DNA from: an uncultured Alphaproteobacteria bacterium
GTDB lineage: Bacteria; Pseudomonadota; Alphaproteobacteria; Rhodobacterales; Rhodobacteraceae
Assembly (NCBI GenBank): GCA_902586885.1
Contig: CACIJG010000002.1
Location: forward strand, 1-64,000
Direction: 5' to 3'
DNA length: 64,000 nt
The notes beneath the pieces were generated by a model that worked only from the letters and a program-made list of their open reading frames with translations, did not search any database and was not told the origin of the DNA. This document shows, piece by piece, positions 27,195 through 38,706 of the stretch. Position numbers and translations under genes: made by a program. Position 1 is the stretch's first letter, and every line of letters starts with the position of its first letter.

Positions 27195-29855
27195 TCAAAA
27201 ACTTAAAGACATATCCCTATGGTCTGCATCACATGCAGCGATATATAAGGCGGTTTCTCTTTCAAATTTTTCCGTTGACCTAACTCCTATGTTTCTGCTT
27301 ATACCCTCTTTAAATTCGATAAGTGGAGCTTGAAGCGATTTTTTTGATACAGAAACCCATTGATCCAGCTGGCTAATTTCTTTAGTAGCATTTTCGATAT
27401 TTTTTGAAATTTTGTCCTTCTTCGGGTTCTTCTTCTTAATTTCTCTGGCAATCTTTGATATACTACTCTTAAATTTTCCAGTTCCATTTACTAAGCTCAC
27501 CTCTTTGGAAAACCCTTTCAGTGTCTTTATACTTTCGTCCTTTTTTTCCAAGTTCAACTCGGCAACAATTGTATTAAATTTCTTATTTAACTCTGTTATC
27601 TTTTCGCTATCCTCAAAAACTAACAAAAGTTCATTGACAGTTTCAAAGGCTTGGTCCCCATTCCTCCTGTAGGCCTGTCTTAATTTAACTTCTTTCTTTA
27701 CGATCTTGCTAAAATTGCCGTAAGTAGTTTCCCAACTGCTTGGTATTTTTTCTTTAAGTTCTGCAACTTCAAGAGCTTTTTCTCTCTTGAGATCTTCTAG
27801 ACTTTTTACTTCTTTTTCGTTAGACATCTTTTTCTCTATTTGGATCTCTTTATTGATTGATTTAATTTCTTTCTCAAATGTCCTTATTTGACTTTCAAGA
27901 CGTCTTACTTTTCTTAAAATTGGCCTATAACTTACAGCCTCTTGTTCTTTTACGGTCTCCTGATCTAACGCAGCCCTCAAATTTTCTATTGCTGCAGATG
28001 CATTACCAAAGGCTGTTTTTAAATCCTTTTGTTGTTTCTTCGGCAAACTGGATAAATCAAGAAGACTCGCTTTTTGTATAGACGCCTGTACCACGTCACT
28101 TCCATCGAACACCTTAGTTGATACGTATTCGTCCAAACAATATTGTAGCTTAGGGTTTTTTGGTGGAGGAGAATTATCAGACAAATAACTGGCTCGGTTA
28201 GGTAAATAATTCACTAGGGCTGGGTAGTAACCTACAATTCCCAGGGCTAACAATTGCAGGCAAATAAACGGAACTACTCCTTTATACATTTGTATCGTCT
28301 TGACTATAGCGGGTGCAACACCCCTAAGGTAGAATAACGCAAAGCCAAAAGGAGGTGTTAAAAAAGATGTCTGAATATTAAGACCAATCATTACTCCAAG
28401 CCAAACAGCAGTAATGTTTGCTGATGGGTCTGCAAGAAGAATGGGTGCAACTATGGGAACTACTACAACTGCAATCTCAATGAAATCTAAGAAAAAGCCC
28501 AATATAAAAATCACAGCCATCACAATTATAAATTTTGACCAAAAACCACCAGGCAATGAATTTAGAAACTCTCTTACAAGGTCCTCACCGCCAAATGCTC
28601 TGAAAGCTGAAGTAAGAACAGCAGCTCCCAAAAGAATGATAAACACTAGTGACGTAGTTTTTGCAGTTTCTAACATTACGTCATTTAATGTATCTTGTAT
28701 CTTGTATAGCCTGATAGCGCTCCAGACTAATGCAACTATAAAAAGGGCTGATCCAAATAAGCCAATAAGAATTCCCGTCAAATCTCTGGTGTCTTGAATC
28801 AATTGAATATTCATGTCATAGTTGGTTAGTGCAAAGGCCAAGATGATAATTGATGTCAACAAGATTATTGCAGGCCAATAGGCTGATATGTCTTGCTTGG
28901 GATATAATCTATACCCTGCCATCACTAGTGCGCCAGCAGCCCCAATGGCACCGGCCTGATTAACTGTTGCTATTCCAGATATTATAGAACCCAAAACTAT
29001 AAAAATTAATGTCAAGGGTGGAATTAAAATAAACCCTACCCTTATCCAGAATGCGCCATCCATTTTGCCTTCATAAGGAACGGAGGGAGCCAATTTTGGT
29101 ACAAAAAGCGCAAGAATAAGAATGAATACCATGTAGAGAAGAACTAAAACTAATCCTGGAACGAATGCCCCAAGAAACATTTCACCTGCACTTGTTGACA
29201 TAACATCCAAAACTGAAGGCATAGACAATTCTCCAGTTGACTCCTTGTGTAAAGACTTTCTTAAAGCACTTGCCTGATCAGCTGCAGATCCTAATTGGTC
29301 TGCCAATATGATCAAAACTATAGAGGGAGGTATTATTTGTCCCAACGTGCCGGACGCAGCAATTGTGCCAGTAGCAAGCGCAGGAGAATATTTGGCTCTC
29401 AACATTACAGGCAACGAAATTAAACCCATAGCAACAACTGTCGCGCCTACTATTCCAGTAGTGGCAGCAAGAAGCGCCCCTACAAACACAACTGAGATTC
29501 CCAATCCTCCTGGAACCGGTCCGAAAAGGTTAGCCATTGTAATAAGCAAATCTTCTGCAATTTTGGATTTTTGTAACATTATACCCATGAAAATAAATAA
29601 AGGTATAGCTATAAGGGTATCTCTCTCTACATCCCAATAAACGCTACGGAGATTTGTTACTCCAGAGGACAACCATTTGTATGGACCACCGCTATGAAAA
29701 TAAGCATCAGGTTGGCCCTCAAGGATAAAACCTGTGGCTGCGGCAAGGATTATAGACAATATAGCAGCGCCAGGAAGCGCAAAGGCCACGGGATATCCAG
29801 AACCTAAGGCAAAGGCCATTATTAAGACTAAAACTGCTAAGAAAAATAATTCCAT
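27195..29855 (-). CDS. TRAP transporter large permease (DctM) with long C-terminal coiled-coil extension
   Basis: 886 aa; DctM membrane domain followed by ~290 aa of charged coiled-coil. Confidence 0.9.
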   Translation of the reverse strand: MELFFLAVLVLIMAFALGSGYPVAFALPGAAILSIILAAATGFILEGQPDAYFHSGGPYKWLSSGVTNLRSVYWDVERDTLIAIPLFIFMGIMLQKSKIAEDLLITMANLFGPVPGGLGISVVFVGALLAATTGIVGATVVAMGLISLPVMLRAKYSPALATGTIAASGTLGQIIPPSIVLIILADQLGSAADQASALRKSLHKESTGELSMPSVLDVMSTSAGEMFLGAFVPGLVLVLLYMVFILILALFVPKLAPSVPYEGKMDGAFWIRVGFILIPPLTLIFIVLGSIISGIATVNQAGAIGAAGALVMAGYRLYPKQDISAYWPAIILLTSIIILAFALTNYDMNIQLIQDTRDLTGILIGLFGSALFIVALVWSAIRLYKIQDTLNDVMLETAKTTSLVFIILLGAAVLTSAFRAFGGEDLVREFLNSLPGGFWSKFIIVMAVIFILGFFLDFIEIAVVVVPIVAPILLADPSANITAVWLGVMIGLNIQTSFLTPPFGFALFYLRGVAPAIVKTIQMYKGVVPFICLQLLALGIVGYYPALVNYLPNRASYLSDNSPPPKNPKLQYCLDEYVSTKVFDGSDVVQASIQKASLLDLSSLPKKQQKDLKTAFGNASAAIENLRAALDQETVKEQEAVSYRPILRKVRRLESQIRTFEKEIKSINKEIQIEKKMSNEKEVKSLEDLKREKALEVAELKEKIPSSWETTYGNFSKIVKKEVKLRQAYRRNGDQAFETVNELLLVFEDSEKITELNKKFNTIVAELNLEKKDESIKTLKGFSKEVSLVNGTGKFKSSISKIAREIKKKNPKKDKISKNIENATKEISQLDQWVSVSKKSLQAPLIEFKEGISRNIGVRSTEKFERETALYIAACDADHRDMSLSF

Positions 29856-29864
29856 TTACACCCT

Positions 29865-30860
29865 CTAGTGAGCCATCTCTATTGTTGTGTCTCTTTTACC
29901 TGGCTCTCCTTTAAGGTCGGCCAAGCTTTCAAAAAATTGACTTACAAATTGAATAAGCATTGTCACCCCAAAGATGCCCAGGAAAAGCGCCATCTGATAC
30001 TTTATAAACATTCCCATTATTCCTTGATTGGTTATCTCAAAGACAAGGATAGGAGAGTTGATCACAGAAGTCTTACCATTAAAACCTATTATCACAATTG
30101 TTGCAGCAGTGATAACGCCTAGCAAATAAGAACCCCACGCATTTACTAATGCTTTAGATCTATCGCTCAAACCGGCGTAAATTACGTCTACTCGAACATG
30201 ACCCTCCTCAAAGAGAGTATAGGCAGACGCAAAAAGAAAGAGTGCAGCGTACCAATATCTTACCAGGTCCGCCATAAAAGACTGTTCATATGAAAATACA
30301 TATCTAGAAATAACAATAAATAACTCAGCAAACACTATCAATACTGCCAACCAAGTAAAACCCAGTGTTCTTGTGAAAAATGCGATAACAAAACTAATTA
30401 CAATTATAGGAATATGGATCCAAGGTCCAACAAAATTACCCCTGCCGAGTGCCTTTACCCACGGATCCTCCATAAAAATCTCAAGCAATCCTATCGCCCT
30501 GCAAAAAGCTAAACTAAAGTCTGCTAACCCTACTAGAAAAACGGAGAAAAAGCATGCTCTCAAAAAATATACATTGAATAAATGAAGCTTGTTTGCCTCT
30601 ACTCTAAATCCATTATGTTTATTTTGGGATGCATAATACACCCCACCGAACAAAAAAATTAGATAGATCATTACTTGTGAAAAATTCTGTCCGTTAACTC
30701 CAGTAGTTATTGTCTCTACTTCGTTAAATCCAAACCCTACTACTAATATATTATTTATAAGAAACGCTACCAACAGACCGATGGAACACCAACCGAGGGC
30801 TCTGGCCCACATACTATGTCCGTCTGAAAAGGTTTTTTCTTCCTCAGAAGCCACCATCAA
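29865..30860 (-). CDS. TRAP transporter small permease (DctQ)
   Basis: 'WYAALFLFASAYTLFEEGHVRVDVIYAGLSDRSKALVN' DctQ motif. Confidence 0.92.
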   Translation of the reverse strand: MMVASEEEKTFSDGHSMWARALGWCSIGLLVAFLINNILVVGFGFNEVETITTGVNGQNFSQVMIYLIFLFGGVYYASQNKHNGFRVEANKLHLFNVYFLRACFFSVFLVGLADFSLAFCRAIGLLEIFMEDPWVKALGRGNFVGPWIHIPIIVISFVIAFFTRTLGFTWLAVLIVFAELFIVISRYVFSYEQSFMADLVRYWYAALFLFASAYTLFEEGHVRVDVIYAGLSDRSKALVNAWGSYLLGVITAATIVIIGFNGKTSVINSPILVFEITNQGIMGMFIKYQMALFLGIFGVTMLIQFVSQFFESLADLKGEPGKRDTTIEMAH

Positions 30861-30879
30861 AATTCCAATTTCTGATATA

Positions 30880-30909
30880 AAGCGGGATCCTTAATAAAGA
30901 ACCCCGCTT
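30880..30909 (-). terminator. intercistronic hairpin between dctP and dctQ
   Basis: AAGCGGG...CCCGCTT 7-bp stem, T-rich flank on the minus strand. Confidence 0.55.
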
Positions 30910-30925
30910 CAAATTTGATTTACGA

Positions 30926-32020
30926 CTAAGTTAGACCTAGAACTCTGTTTCTTTGACTCACGAATGTATCTTCGAACTGAGCTTTACAACCACCAATTTC
31001 TCTCAGGGCTTTCTGAAATGAATCATCTATCTTTTTAGCTAAAGCACTATGATCTCTAACCTCTTCGTAAACTTCCGCAGAAGCTTCTCCAAAAGAGTCC
31101 CAAACTTCATCACTAAAAGCTCTGACCTTTACGCCATGCTCATTAACCAGTTTTGCTAAATACTCACCGTTCTTTGCCATAGCTTCTTCGTATTGAGCTG
31201 CTTGCTCTTCATAAGCACAAGTCGTAAGAACAGCTTTTTCCCACTCACTTAAGCTACCCCACAAGCTAGCATTAAATGCAAACGAAAGTCCTCCACCAGG
31301 CTCATGCATTCCACCTGTGTAATAGTACTTTGCTGCTTCATGAAACTTCATGAAATAGTCGTTGTATGGTCCAACCCATTCAGTAGCATCGATAGAACCT
31401 GAAACAAGGTTTTCGTAAATCTGGCCTCCAGGAAGAGTAACTGTAGTACCTCCAAGTTTAGAGATAACAGTTCCACCCAACCCTGGGATACGCATTTTTA
31501 AACCTTTCAAGTCGTCAGCGCTGTTAATTTCTTTATTAAACCAGCCTCCGGCCTGCGTACCTGTTGATCCGCAAGTTATAGCCTTCAATCCGAACTCTCC
31601 AGAGACTTCATCCCAAAGAGCTTGACCTCCTCCAAATTTTACCCAAGCACACCATTCAGCACACGTCATTCCAAATGGTACTGATGTCCAATAAGCTAGG
31701 CCTGGATGCTTTCCTGTGAAGTAATAGTCGGCAGATATGTAGCATGAGGAGTTACCTGAGGCAACTTCTTCAAAAACATCAAGACCACCGACCTTTTCGC
31801 CAGCTGCGAAATATTCCATAGTTAGTCTGCCTTCAGAAATTTGTGTAATTCTTTCCATTAGACGCTGAGAGGATACTCCTAATCCAGGGAAGTCCCTTGG
31901 CCAACTCGACACGCAGGTTAATACTTTTCTCTCTTGAGCAATCGCTGGTGCCGCTAACGTAGCCCCTGCTACTGCAGCTGTGCCCAAGCCCGCTTTTGTT
32001 ATAAAATCACGACGTTTCAT
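30926..32020 (-). CDS. TRAP transporter substrate-binding protein (DctP/TakP-like) with Tat-type signal
   Basis: MKRRDFITKAGLGTAAVAGATLAAPAIAQ; TakP-like body. Confidence 0.93.
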   Translation of the reverse strand: MKRRDFITKAGLGTAAVAGATLAAPAIAQERKVLTCVSSWPRDFPGLGVSSQRLMERITQISEGRLTMEYFAAGEKVGGLDVFEEVASGNSSCYISADYYFTGKHPGLAYWTSVPFGMTCAEWCAWVKFGGGQALWDEVSGEFGLKAITCGSTGTQAGGWFNKEINSADDLKGLKMRIPGLGGTVISKLGGTTVTLPGGQIYENLVSGSIDATEWVGPYNDYFMKFHEAAKYYYTGGMHEPGGGLSFAFNASLWGSLSEWEKAVLTTCAYEEQAAQYEEAMAKNGEYLAKLVNEHGVKVRAFSDEVWDSFGEASAEVYEEVRDHSALAKKIDDSFQKALREIGGCKAQFEDTFVSQRNRVLGLT

Positions 32021-32294
32021 ATTTCCTCCAAATTTGGTTATTTTTTTTTCAATATACTAGATACATTTTGTACATGTTTAAACAAACCCAATTAATATTA
32101 TATTTAAGTATAAATTTCAAGCTACTTTTAAGTCCTCTGACAACATAAAAGTTCAGAACACTACTCTTTGCAATTGTGATGAATAAGAAAATCAAAAATT
32201 ACTAGTGGAGACGAGGTTTAAATAAGTCTTTAAAAAATTGGTTATATACCTTATTGTTATAGTCTTAAGATTAATAAAAAAAGGCATGTGAGAG

Positions 32295-34058
32295 ATGAAA
32301 TCCTCAAAGGAAAAGATAACTGGAGCAGAAATTGTAATAAAGGCACTGATAGAACAAGGAGTAGACACCGTGTTTGGTTACCCTGGTGGAGCTATACTCC
32401 CAGTTTATGACGAGCTTTTTCAACAAAAAAAAATACGTCACATACTAGTTAGGCATGAACAAGCTGCGACTCATGCAGCAGAGGGATATGCTAGATCTAC
32501 CGGAAAAATTGGTGTTGTTTTTGTTACGTCAGGTCCAGGCGCTACTAACTCTGTTACAGGTTTAACAGACGCGTTGATGGATAGTGTGCCCATTGTTGTT
32601 ATTAGTGGGCAAGTGCCAACTTTTATGATAGGAAACGATGCGTTCCAAGAAGCTGATACTGTTGGTATTACAAGACCCTGCACGAAACATAATTGGTTAA
32701 TAAAAGATACAAATAAGCTAGCTGAAACTATTCATAGAGCCTTTCATGTAGCAAAGACCGGAAGACCAGGACCTGTATTGGTAGATATTCCTAAGGATGT
32801 TCAATTTGCCTCTGGTTGCTATACCAAGAAGAAAAAAGTTAGCACCGACTTTTTCAAACCTGAATTATCCCTAGACCCAAATCTTTTAACTGAAACTGTA
32901 CAAAGACTAGAAAAAGCTTCCAAGCCTATCATATACACAGGAGGTGGTGTAATAAATTCCGGAGAGAAGGCTGTAAATTTATTAAGGAAATTAGTATCCA
33001 AAACAAACTTCCCGATAACATCCACTCTGATGGGATTAGGTAGTTACCCAGCATCTGGTGACAACTGGCTTGGAATGCTCGGAATGCATGGGACTTATGA
33101 AGCAAACATGTCAATGCATGACTGTGATTTTATGTTATGTGTTGGGGCAAGATTTGACGACAGAATTACTGGCAGGATAGACGCTTTCAGTCCAAATTCT
33201 TTCAAAGTCCATATTGATATAGATCCCTCGTCTGTAAATAAAAATGTTACAGTTGACGTACCATTGATTGGTGATGTTGCAATCATATTGGAAGAATTAA
33301 TCGCCACATGGGAAAAGCGAGGTTCAAAAGTCAGCTCTCAAAAGTTGGGTCAATGGTGGAAAGAAATAGGTGAATGGAAAAACGTAAAATCATTGAAATA
33401 CACAAATTCTTCTAGTGTTATCAAACCACAGTATGCTATTCAAAGGCTTGAAGAGCATACCCGAGGTCACGACAGATATATATCTACGGAAGTTGGTCAG
33501 CATCAAATGTGGGCCGCGCAATTTATGGGCTTTGAAGAACCAAACAGATGGATGACCTCTGGTGGATTGGGAACTATGGGATATGGCTTTCCTGCCTCAC
33601 TTGGAGTCCAGGTTGCTCACCCTAAGTCATTAGTTATAAATGTGGCCGGCGAAGCGAGTTGGCTTATGAACATGCAAGAATTGGGAACTGCTGTACAATA
33701 TAGACTACCAGTAAAACAATTTATATTGAATAACGAAAGACTAGGTATGGTAAGACAATGGCAAGAATTGTTACACGGGGAAAGATACTCTCATAGTTGG
33801 TCTGATGCATTACCGGATTTTGAAAAGCTTGCCGAAGCTTATGGTATAAAGGGTATAAGATGTGAAGACCCTGTCAAACTGGACGATGCAATACAGGCAA
33901 TGCTGGATTATCCTGGCCCAGTAATTTTTGATTGTCTTGTAGAAAAGCATGAAAACTGCTTTCCAATGATTCCATCCGGCAAAGCTCATAACGAAATGAT
34001 TTTAGGTGAACAGACACAGTCAGATAATATTTCCGATGAGGGAGCGGTACTAGTTTGA
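32295..34058 (+). CDS. ilvB: acetolactate synthase large subunit
   Basis: 587 aa ThDP enzyme; 'VFGYPGGAILPVYDEL', 'RHEQAATHAAEGYARSTGK', 'NNERLGMVRQWQELLHGERYSHS'. Confidence 0.97.
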   Translation: MKSSKEKITGAEIVIKALIEQGVDTVFGYPGGAILPVYDELFQQKKIRHILVRHEQAATHAAEGYARSTGKIGVVFVTSGPGATNSVTGLTDALMDSVPIVVISGQVPTFMIGNDAFQEADTVGITRPCTKHNWLIKDTNKLAETIHRAFHVAKTGRPGPVLVDIPKDVQFASGCYTKKKKVSTDFFKPELSLDPNLLTETVQRLEKASKPIIYTGGGVINSGEKAVNLLRKLVSKTNFPITSTLMGLGSYPASGDNWLGMLGMHGTYEANMSMHDCDFMLCVGARFDDRITGRIDAFSPNSFKVHIDIDPSSVNKNVTVDVPLIGDVAIILEELIATWEKRGSKVSSQKLGQWWKEIGEWKNVKSLKYTNSSSVIKPQYAIQRLEEHTRGHDRYISTEVGQHQMWAAQFMGFEEPNRWMTSGGLGTMGYGFPASLGVQVAHPKSLVINVAGEASWLMNMQELGTAVQYRLPVKQFILNNERLGMVRQWQELLHGERYSHSWSDALPDFEKLAEAYGIKGIRCEDPVKLDDAIQAMLDYPGPVIFDCLVEKHENCFPMIPSGKAHNEMILGEQTQSDNISDEGAVLV

Positions 34059-34067
34059 AAAAAATAA

Positions 34068-34646
34068 ATGGAGAAAAAGATGTCTCTTAATCTAAAGAAA
34101 GGTGTTAATCGTCAAAGTGCCTATAACTTGAGAGACCCAAACATAGATTATGAAGCGGCTCATACATTATCGATAATAGTAGATAATGAGTCAGGGGTTC
34201 TCGCTCGGGTAATAGGTTTATTTTCGGGTAGAGGATATAATATTGATAGTTTAACTGTTGCTGAAATCGATCACTCTGGACATCGCTCAAGGATAACTAT
34301 TGTTACATCAGGCACTCCAAAAGTAATAAATCAAATAAAAGCTCAGCTAAATAGGATGGTTCCTGTTCACGAAGTAATTGATCTGACTTTAAAAGGTAAG
34401 GCTGTTCAAAGAGAGTTAGCCATTTTCAAAGTTAATGGAACGGGCAATCAAAGAGTTGAGGCACTGAGGCTTGCAGACGTGTTTAGAGCAAAAGTAGTAG
34501 ACAGTACATTAAAGAGTTTTACTTTTGAGCTAACAGGCAACTCCGAGAAGATTGACGCTTTTGCTGAATTAATGGAGCCATTAGGCCTTCTCGAGATGGC
34601 ACGAACAGGTATTGTGGCTTTATTGAGAGGCCATAATTCAAGTTAA
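34068..34646 (+). CDS. ilvH: acetolactate synthase small subunit
   Basis: 'HTLSIIVDNESGVLARVIGLFSGRGYNIDSLTVA'; start likely at 34080 (MSLNLKK). Confidence 0.96.
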   Translation: MEKKMSLNLKKGVNRQSAYNLRDPNIDYEAAHTLSIIVDNESGVLARVIGLFSGRGYNIDSLTVAEIDHSGHRSRITIVTSGTPKVINQIKAQLNRMVPVHEVIDLTLKGKAVQRELAIFKVNGTGNQRVEALRLADVFRAKVVDSTLKSFTFELTGNSEKIDAFAELMEPLGLLEMARTGIVALLRGHNSS

Positions 34647-34659
34647 GCTGGTAAGCTAT

Positions 34660-37600
34660 CTAACTGCAACCTGATGTACTTCCACAGGTATTGCATTTGA
34701 GGCAAGTTCCGTTCCGAACCAGGGTGAAATTACCACATTCATTACAGGAGTCGCCTTCAAATCCTTGCATTTTTGCTTTTGCTCTCTGATTGATAGCGCC
34801 AGAATCTGCTATCGTGTCTTCAACATCTTGAATTCCTCCAGTTTGCTCTTGAGTATTTGTGTTTCCAGTTTCATTTATATCGCTGGGAAAACGTTTTCTC
34901 AAATATCCTGAACTAGAAATTTCTCTGATCATTTTTAGTGATTTCTGGGATTTATCGCTCTTATCTTCGGTTGCATATTTGCCTGTATCTACCTTGCCTC
35001 CTAGTGTGTCTAAATTATCTTCCGGTATTGAATGTGCCAAATCACTTCTATCAAGATAAGATATAGCTAGTTCTCTAAATATATAATCAAGAATAGAAGT
35101 TGCATTCCGAATTGAGTCATTACCTTGTACAAGACCTGCTGGTTCAAACCGAGTAAATGTGAAGGCCTCAACAAACTCATCCAACGGAACCCCATATTGG
35201 AGACCAACAGAAACGGCAATAGCAAAGTTATTCATCATAGCTCTGAAAGCTGCACCCTCTTTATGCATATCAATAAAAATTTCACCAAGATTTCCGTCAG
35301 AGTACTCTCCAGTTCTAAGATAAACCTTATGGCCTCCTACCACTGCTTTTTGAGTATAGCCCTTGCGCCTTTCAGGTAATTTCAATCTCGCTTTTGCAAT
35401 CTCCTTAAAAACTACCTTCTCTATTATCTTCTCCCGGATTGAATCAACAGATGTATCTCCATTTAATTCGTTGTCTTCATCATCTATTAAAGCGGAGGAC
35501 AGTGGTTGAGAGAGCTTAGATCCATCTCTATATAAAGCATTAGCTTTTACCCCTAAAGACCAACTGAGCTCGTATGCAGATTTACACTCTTCTATAGAAG
35601 CTGATCCAGGCATATTTATTGTTTTGGATATTGCACCAGAAATAAACGATTGAGCTGAAGCCATCATATATATGTGACTCTCAACTGATAAAAATCTTTT
35701 TCCTTTCTTACCGCAAGGATTTGCACAATCAAAAACGGGAAGGTCTGTGTCCTTTAGATGAGGAGCTCCTTCCAAAGTCATGGTTCCACACACAAAATCA
35801 TTTGCTTCTGCTATCTCAGCTCTGTTGAAACCTAAATGTTCAAGAAGGTTAAAACCAGGATCATTTAATTTTTCTATTGGAATTCCTAGCGTTTCTTGGC
35901 AAAAGTCTTGTCCAAGAGTCCACTGATTGAAGACAAATTTTATATCAAATGCTGTAGGTAAGGCTTCTTCTATCTTTTCTATCTCTTTCTTTGAGAATCC
36001 ATGTCCTAAAAGGGATGTAGAATTTATGTGAGGACAACCTTTTAAAGTTCCATTGCCCACAGCGTATTGAATGATCTTTGCTTTTTGCTGCTTGTTATAA
36101 CCTAATACATCAAGCCCCATTGGAACCGACTGATTTATTATTTTAAAATATCCGCCTCCAGCCAATTTTTTAAATTTTACCAGTGCAAAATCTGGTTCTA
36201 TACCAGTTGTATCACAATCCATTATTAATCCAATGGTTCCAGTTGGAGCTATTACAGTGACTTGTGCATTACGAAACCCATTCTTTTTTCCAAGCTCTAA
36301 AGCGTCCGACCAAATATTTTTTGCTATAGACACTAGCTTTTGATCTGGGCAATTTCTTACATCCAGCGGTACAGGCTTTACGTTAATTGAGTTGAAACCT
36401 GTATTTTTGCCTTCTGCTGCTATTTTATGGTTCTCAATTACTCGTAACATATGTTTTCTATTTTTTCTGTATTGCTTAAAAGCTCCCTGTTCTGCGGCTA
36501 AACGTGCGGATGTTTTATATGAAGCACCTGTCATTATTGCTGTTATTGCTCCGCAAAGAGCTCTTCCCTTTTCACTGTCATAGGAAAGGCCCATATTCAT
36601 TAATAGGCCTCCAAGGTTTGCATATCCTAAACCAAGTGTCCTATAGTCATAAGATCCTATCGCAATTTCCTTACTTGGAAATTGCGCCATCATGACTGAA
36701 ATCTCTAGGGTCAACGTCCACAAATCTACTGAGTGTATAAAACCACTGCTGTCAAATTCTCCTTGTTTAAGATATTTAAGTAAATTTATTGATGCCAAGT
36801 TACATGCTGTGTCATCCAAGAACATATACTCTGAGCAAGGGTTCGACGCTCTAATCTCTCCTCCTTCTGGACAAGTGTGCCAGGCGTTTATGGTATCATG
36901 GAATTGTATACCAGGGTCAGCACATGACCAGGCAGCATGAGATATTTGGTACCATAGTTCTCTTGCTTTAATTCTCTTGAAAGTCTTTCCATCAGTTCTT
37001 TTTAGCAATTCCCAATCTTTGTTGTTTTTAACTGCTTCCAAGAATCTGTCTGTTACTCTAACAGAATTGTTTGAGTTTTGACCTGATACTGTCAAGTAAG
37101 CCTCTGAGTCCCAGTCAGTGTCATATGTAGGAAAGTTTATTTCTTTGTAACCCTGCTTAGCATACTCCAATATTCTATTTATGTACGAATCAGGTATCAT
37201 GACCTCTCGCGCATCTTTTATTGCCTTGTGAAGAGAGTTATTTAGCTTTGGATTAGTGTTTTCGTCTTTGTTTCCTGTACCATTTTCTACTGCTGAAAAA
37301 ATCTTGTTTAGCATTTTTTCGTGTAATTTGGATCCTGCAACCAAAGCAGCAACTTTCTGTTCCTCTATCACTTTCCAGTTAATAAATTCCTCTATGTCGG
37401 GATGATCAACATCACAGATAACCATTTTAGCTGCTCTTCTTGTAGTCCCTCCCGATTTTATGGCTCCCGCAGAGCGATCTCCTATTTTCAAGAAAGACAT
37501 TAGCCCTGAGGATCTTCCTCCACCGGTAAGCTCTTCAGATTGGCCTCTTAGTGAAGAAAAATTTGTGCCTGTACCTGATCCATATTTAAATAATCTGGCC

Positions 37601-38262
37601 TCTCTTTTCCATAGATCCATTATCCCACCATCATTAACCAGGTCATCATTTATGGATTGTATAAAACAAGCATGCGGTTGAGGATGTTCATATGCAGATT
37701 CTGAAGCTTCAAGTTTCCCTGTTTTATAATCAACATAAAAATGCCCTTGGCTTGGCCCATCTACGCCATACGCCCAGTGTAAACCAGTGTTAAACCATTG
37801 AGGTGAGTTTGGAGCTCCCATTTGATTTGATAATATAAAACGCATTTCGTCAAAATATATTTCAGCATCTTTCTCACTATCAAAGTAGTTTCCTTTCCAA
37901 CCCCAGTAAGCCCAGGTCCCTACAAGCCTATTAAAAACCTGCTTTGCTGATGTTTCGCCGACATATTGTTTCCCCTTTTCAACTTTAGAAAGTGCTTGGC
38001 TATCCTCAATGCTTGGTTGCAGAAAATCTGGAACTTGATTTTCTTTAATTTTCTTCAAGCAAGTAGGAATTCCTGCTTTTCTGAAATACTTTTGCGCCAA
38101 AACATCAGCAGCTACTTGGCTCCAATTTTCAGGAACCTCGATGTTTTCAAGTTTGAAAACAACAGTACCGTCTGGATTCCTAATTTCAGAATTTGTTTTT
38201 TTGAAGGCCATATTCTCATATATGTCCTCCCCCTCTTTAGTATATTTACGCTCAAATTTCAT
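34660..38262 (-). CDS. nrdJ: adenosylcobalamin-dependent (class II) ribonucleotide reductase
   Basis: 1200 aa; '[13 protein letters not shown]', '[21 protein letters not shown]', C-terminal Zn-binding Cys cluster. Confidence 0.96.
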   Translation of the reverse strand: MKFERKYTKEGEDIYENMAFKKTNSEIRNPDGTVVFKLENIEVPENWSQVAADVLAQKYFRKAGIPTCLKKIKENQVPDFLQPSIEDSQALSKVEKGKQYVGETSAKQVFNRLVGTWAYWGWKGNYFDSEKDAEIYFDEMRFILSNQMGAPNSPQWFNTGLHWAYGVDGPSQGHFYVDYKTGKLEASESAYEHPQPHACFIQSINDDLVNDGGIMDLWKREARLFKYGSGTGTNFSSLRGQSEELTGGGRSSGLMSFLKIGDRSAGAIKSGGTTRRAAKMVICDVDHPDIEEFINWKVIEEQKVAALVAGSKLHEKMLNKIFSAVENGTGNKDENTNPKLNNSLHKAIKDAREVMIPDSYINRILEYAKQGYKEINFPTYDTDWDSEAYLTVSGQNSNNSVRVTDRFLEAVKNNKDWELLKRTDGKTFKRIKARELWYQISHAAWSCADPGIQFHDTINAWHTCPEGGEIRASNPCSEYMFLDDTACNLASINLLKYLKQGEFDSSGFIHSVDLWTLTLEISVMMAQFPSKEIAIGSYDYRTLGLGYANLGGLLMNMGLSYDSEKGRALCGAITAIMTGASYKTSARLAAEQGAFKQYRKNRKHMLRVIENHKIAAEGKNTGFNSINVKPVPLDVRNCPDQKLVSIAKNIWSDALELGKKNGFRNAQVTVIAPTGTIGLIMDCDTTGIEPDFALVKFKKLAGGGYFKIINQSVPMGLDVLGYNKQQKAKIIQYAVGNGTLKGCPHINSTSLLGHGFSKKEIEKIEEALPTAFDIKFVFNQWTLGQDFCQETLGIPIEKLNDPGFNLLEHLGFNRAEIAEANDFVCGTMTLEGAPHLKDTDLPVFDCANPCGKKGKRFLSVESHIYMMASAQSFISGAISKTINMPGSASIEECKSAYELSWSLGVKANALYRDGSKLSQPLSSALIDDEDNELNGDTSVDSIREKIIEKVVFKEIAKARLKLPERRKGYTQKAVVGGHKVYLRTGEYSDGNLGEIFIDMHKEGAAFRAMMNNFAIAVSVGLQYGVPLDEFVEAFTFTRFEPAGLVQGNDSIRNATSILDYIFRELAISYLDRSDLAHSIPEDNLDTLGGKVDTGKYATEDKSDKSQKSLKMIREISSSGYLRKRFPSDINETGNTNTQEQTGGIQDVEDTIADSGAINQRAKAKMQGFEGDSCNECGNFTLVRNGTCLKCNTCGSTSGCS

Positions 38263-38547
38263 CTACTCGTCCCCGTTTAGCACCAGAATTCATATTATCG
38301 AAGCAACTTTCAACAGTACAAGACCTCAAAATACACCCCCTGGCAGATTAATTCGAGCTACTACATCTTGATGTTGAAGTTAACTTACCTACAACTTGCG
38401 CTAAAAATATAGTTGTGGTCAACAAAAAAAATTCAAAAAAAACTTTTTTTTTTTATTGACACCCTGTTACTCCAAGATTTTTTTGTCTTGATAAGAAATA
38501 TCCCTACATTTTATCTAATAATAATAATTTTTTGCGAATCAGATTTA

Positions 38548-38624
38548 TGGTCGGGGCGGCGAGATTCGAACTCACGACCTACGGTACCCAAAACCGTCGC
38601 GCTACCAGGCTGCGCCACGCCCCG
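38548..38624 (-). tRNA. tRNA-Pro (anticodon TGG), encoded CCA
   Basis: CGGGGCGTGGCGCAGCCTGGTAGCGCGACGGTTTTGGGTACCGTAGGTCGTGAGTTCGAATCTCGCCGCCCCGACCA cloverleaf. Confidence 0.97.
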
Positions 38625-38706
38625 CGAATCATCAAATTTTGCCTAGACTACAACAACCTACGAAAATTTTCACTTAATTGTTTTCCACAATAAATAGATA
38701 CTTTTA

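Noticed and set aside
28414-29640. Antisense ORFs opposite dctM (28414-28797, 29308-29640) and similar ORFs opposite nrdJ, aroG, htpG
   Set aside because: Fully contained opposite strongly supported genes with no recognisable motifs; shadow ORFs.
32100-32294. Leader peptide/attenuator before ilvB
   Set aside because: The only short ATG ORF seen (MNKKIKNY) lacks branched-chain codons and no clear terminator/antiterminator pair was found.
38390-38420. NrdR box upstream of nrdJ (CTAAAAATATAG-like)
   Set aside because: Only one loose match in AT-rich DNA and no second site; cannot be supported.
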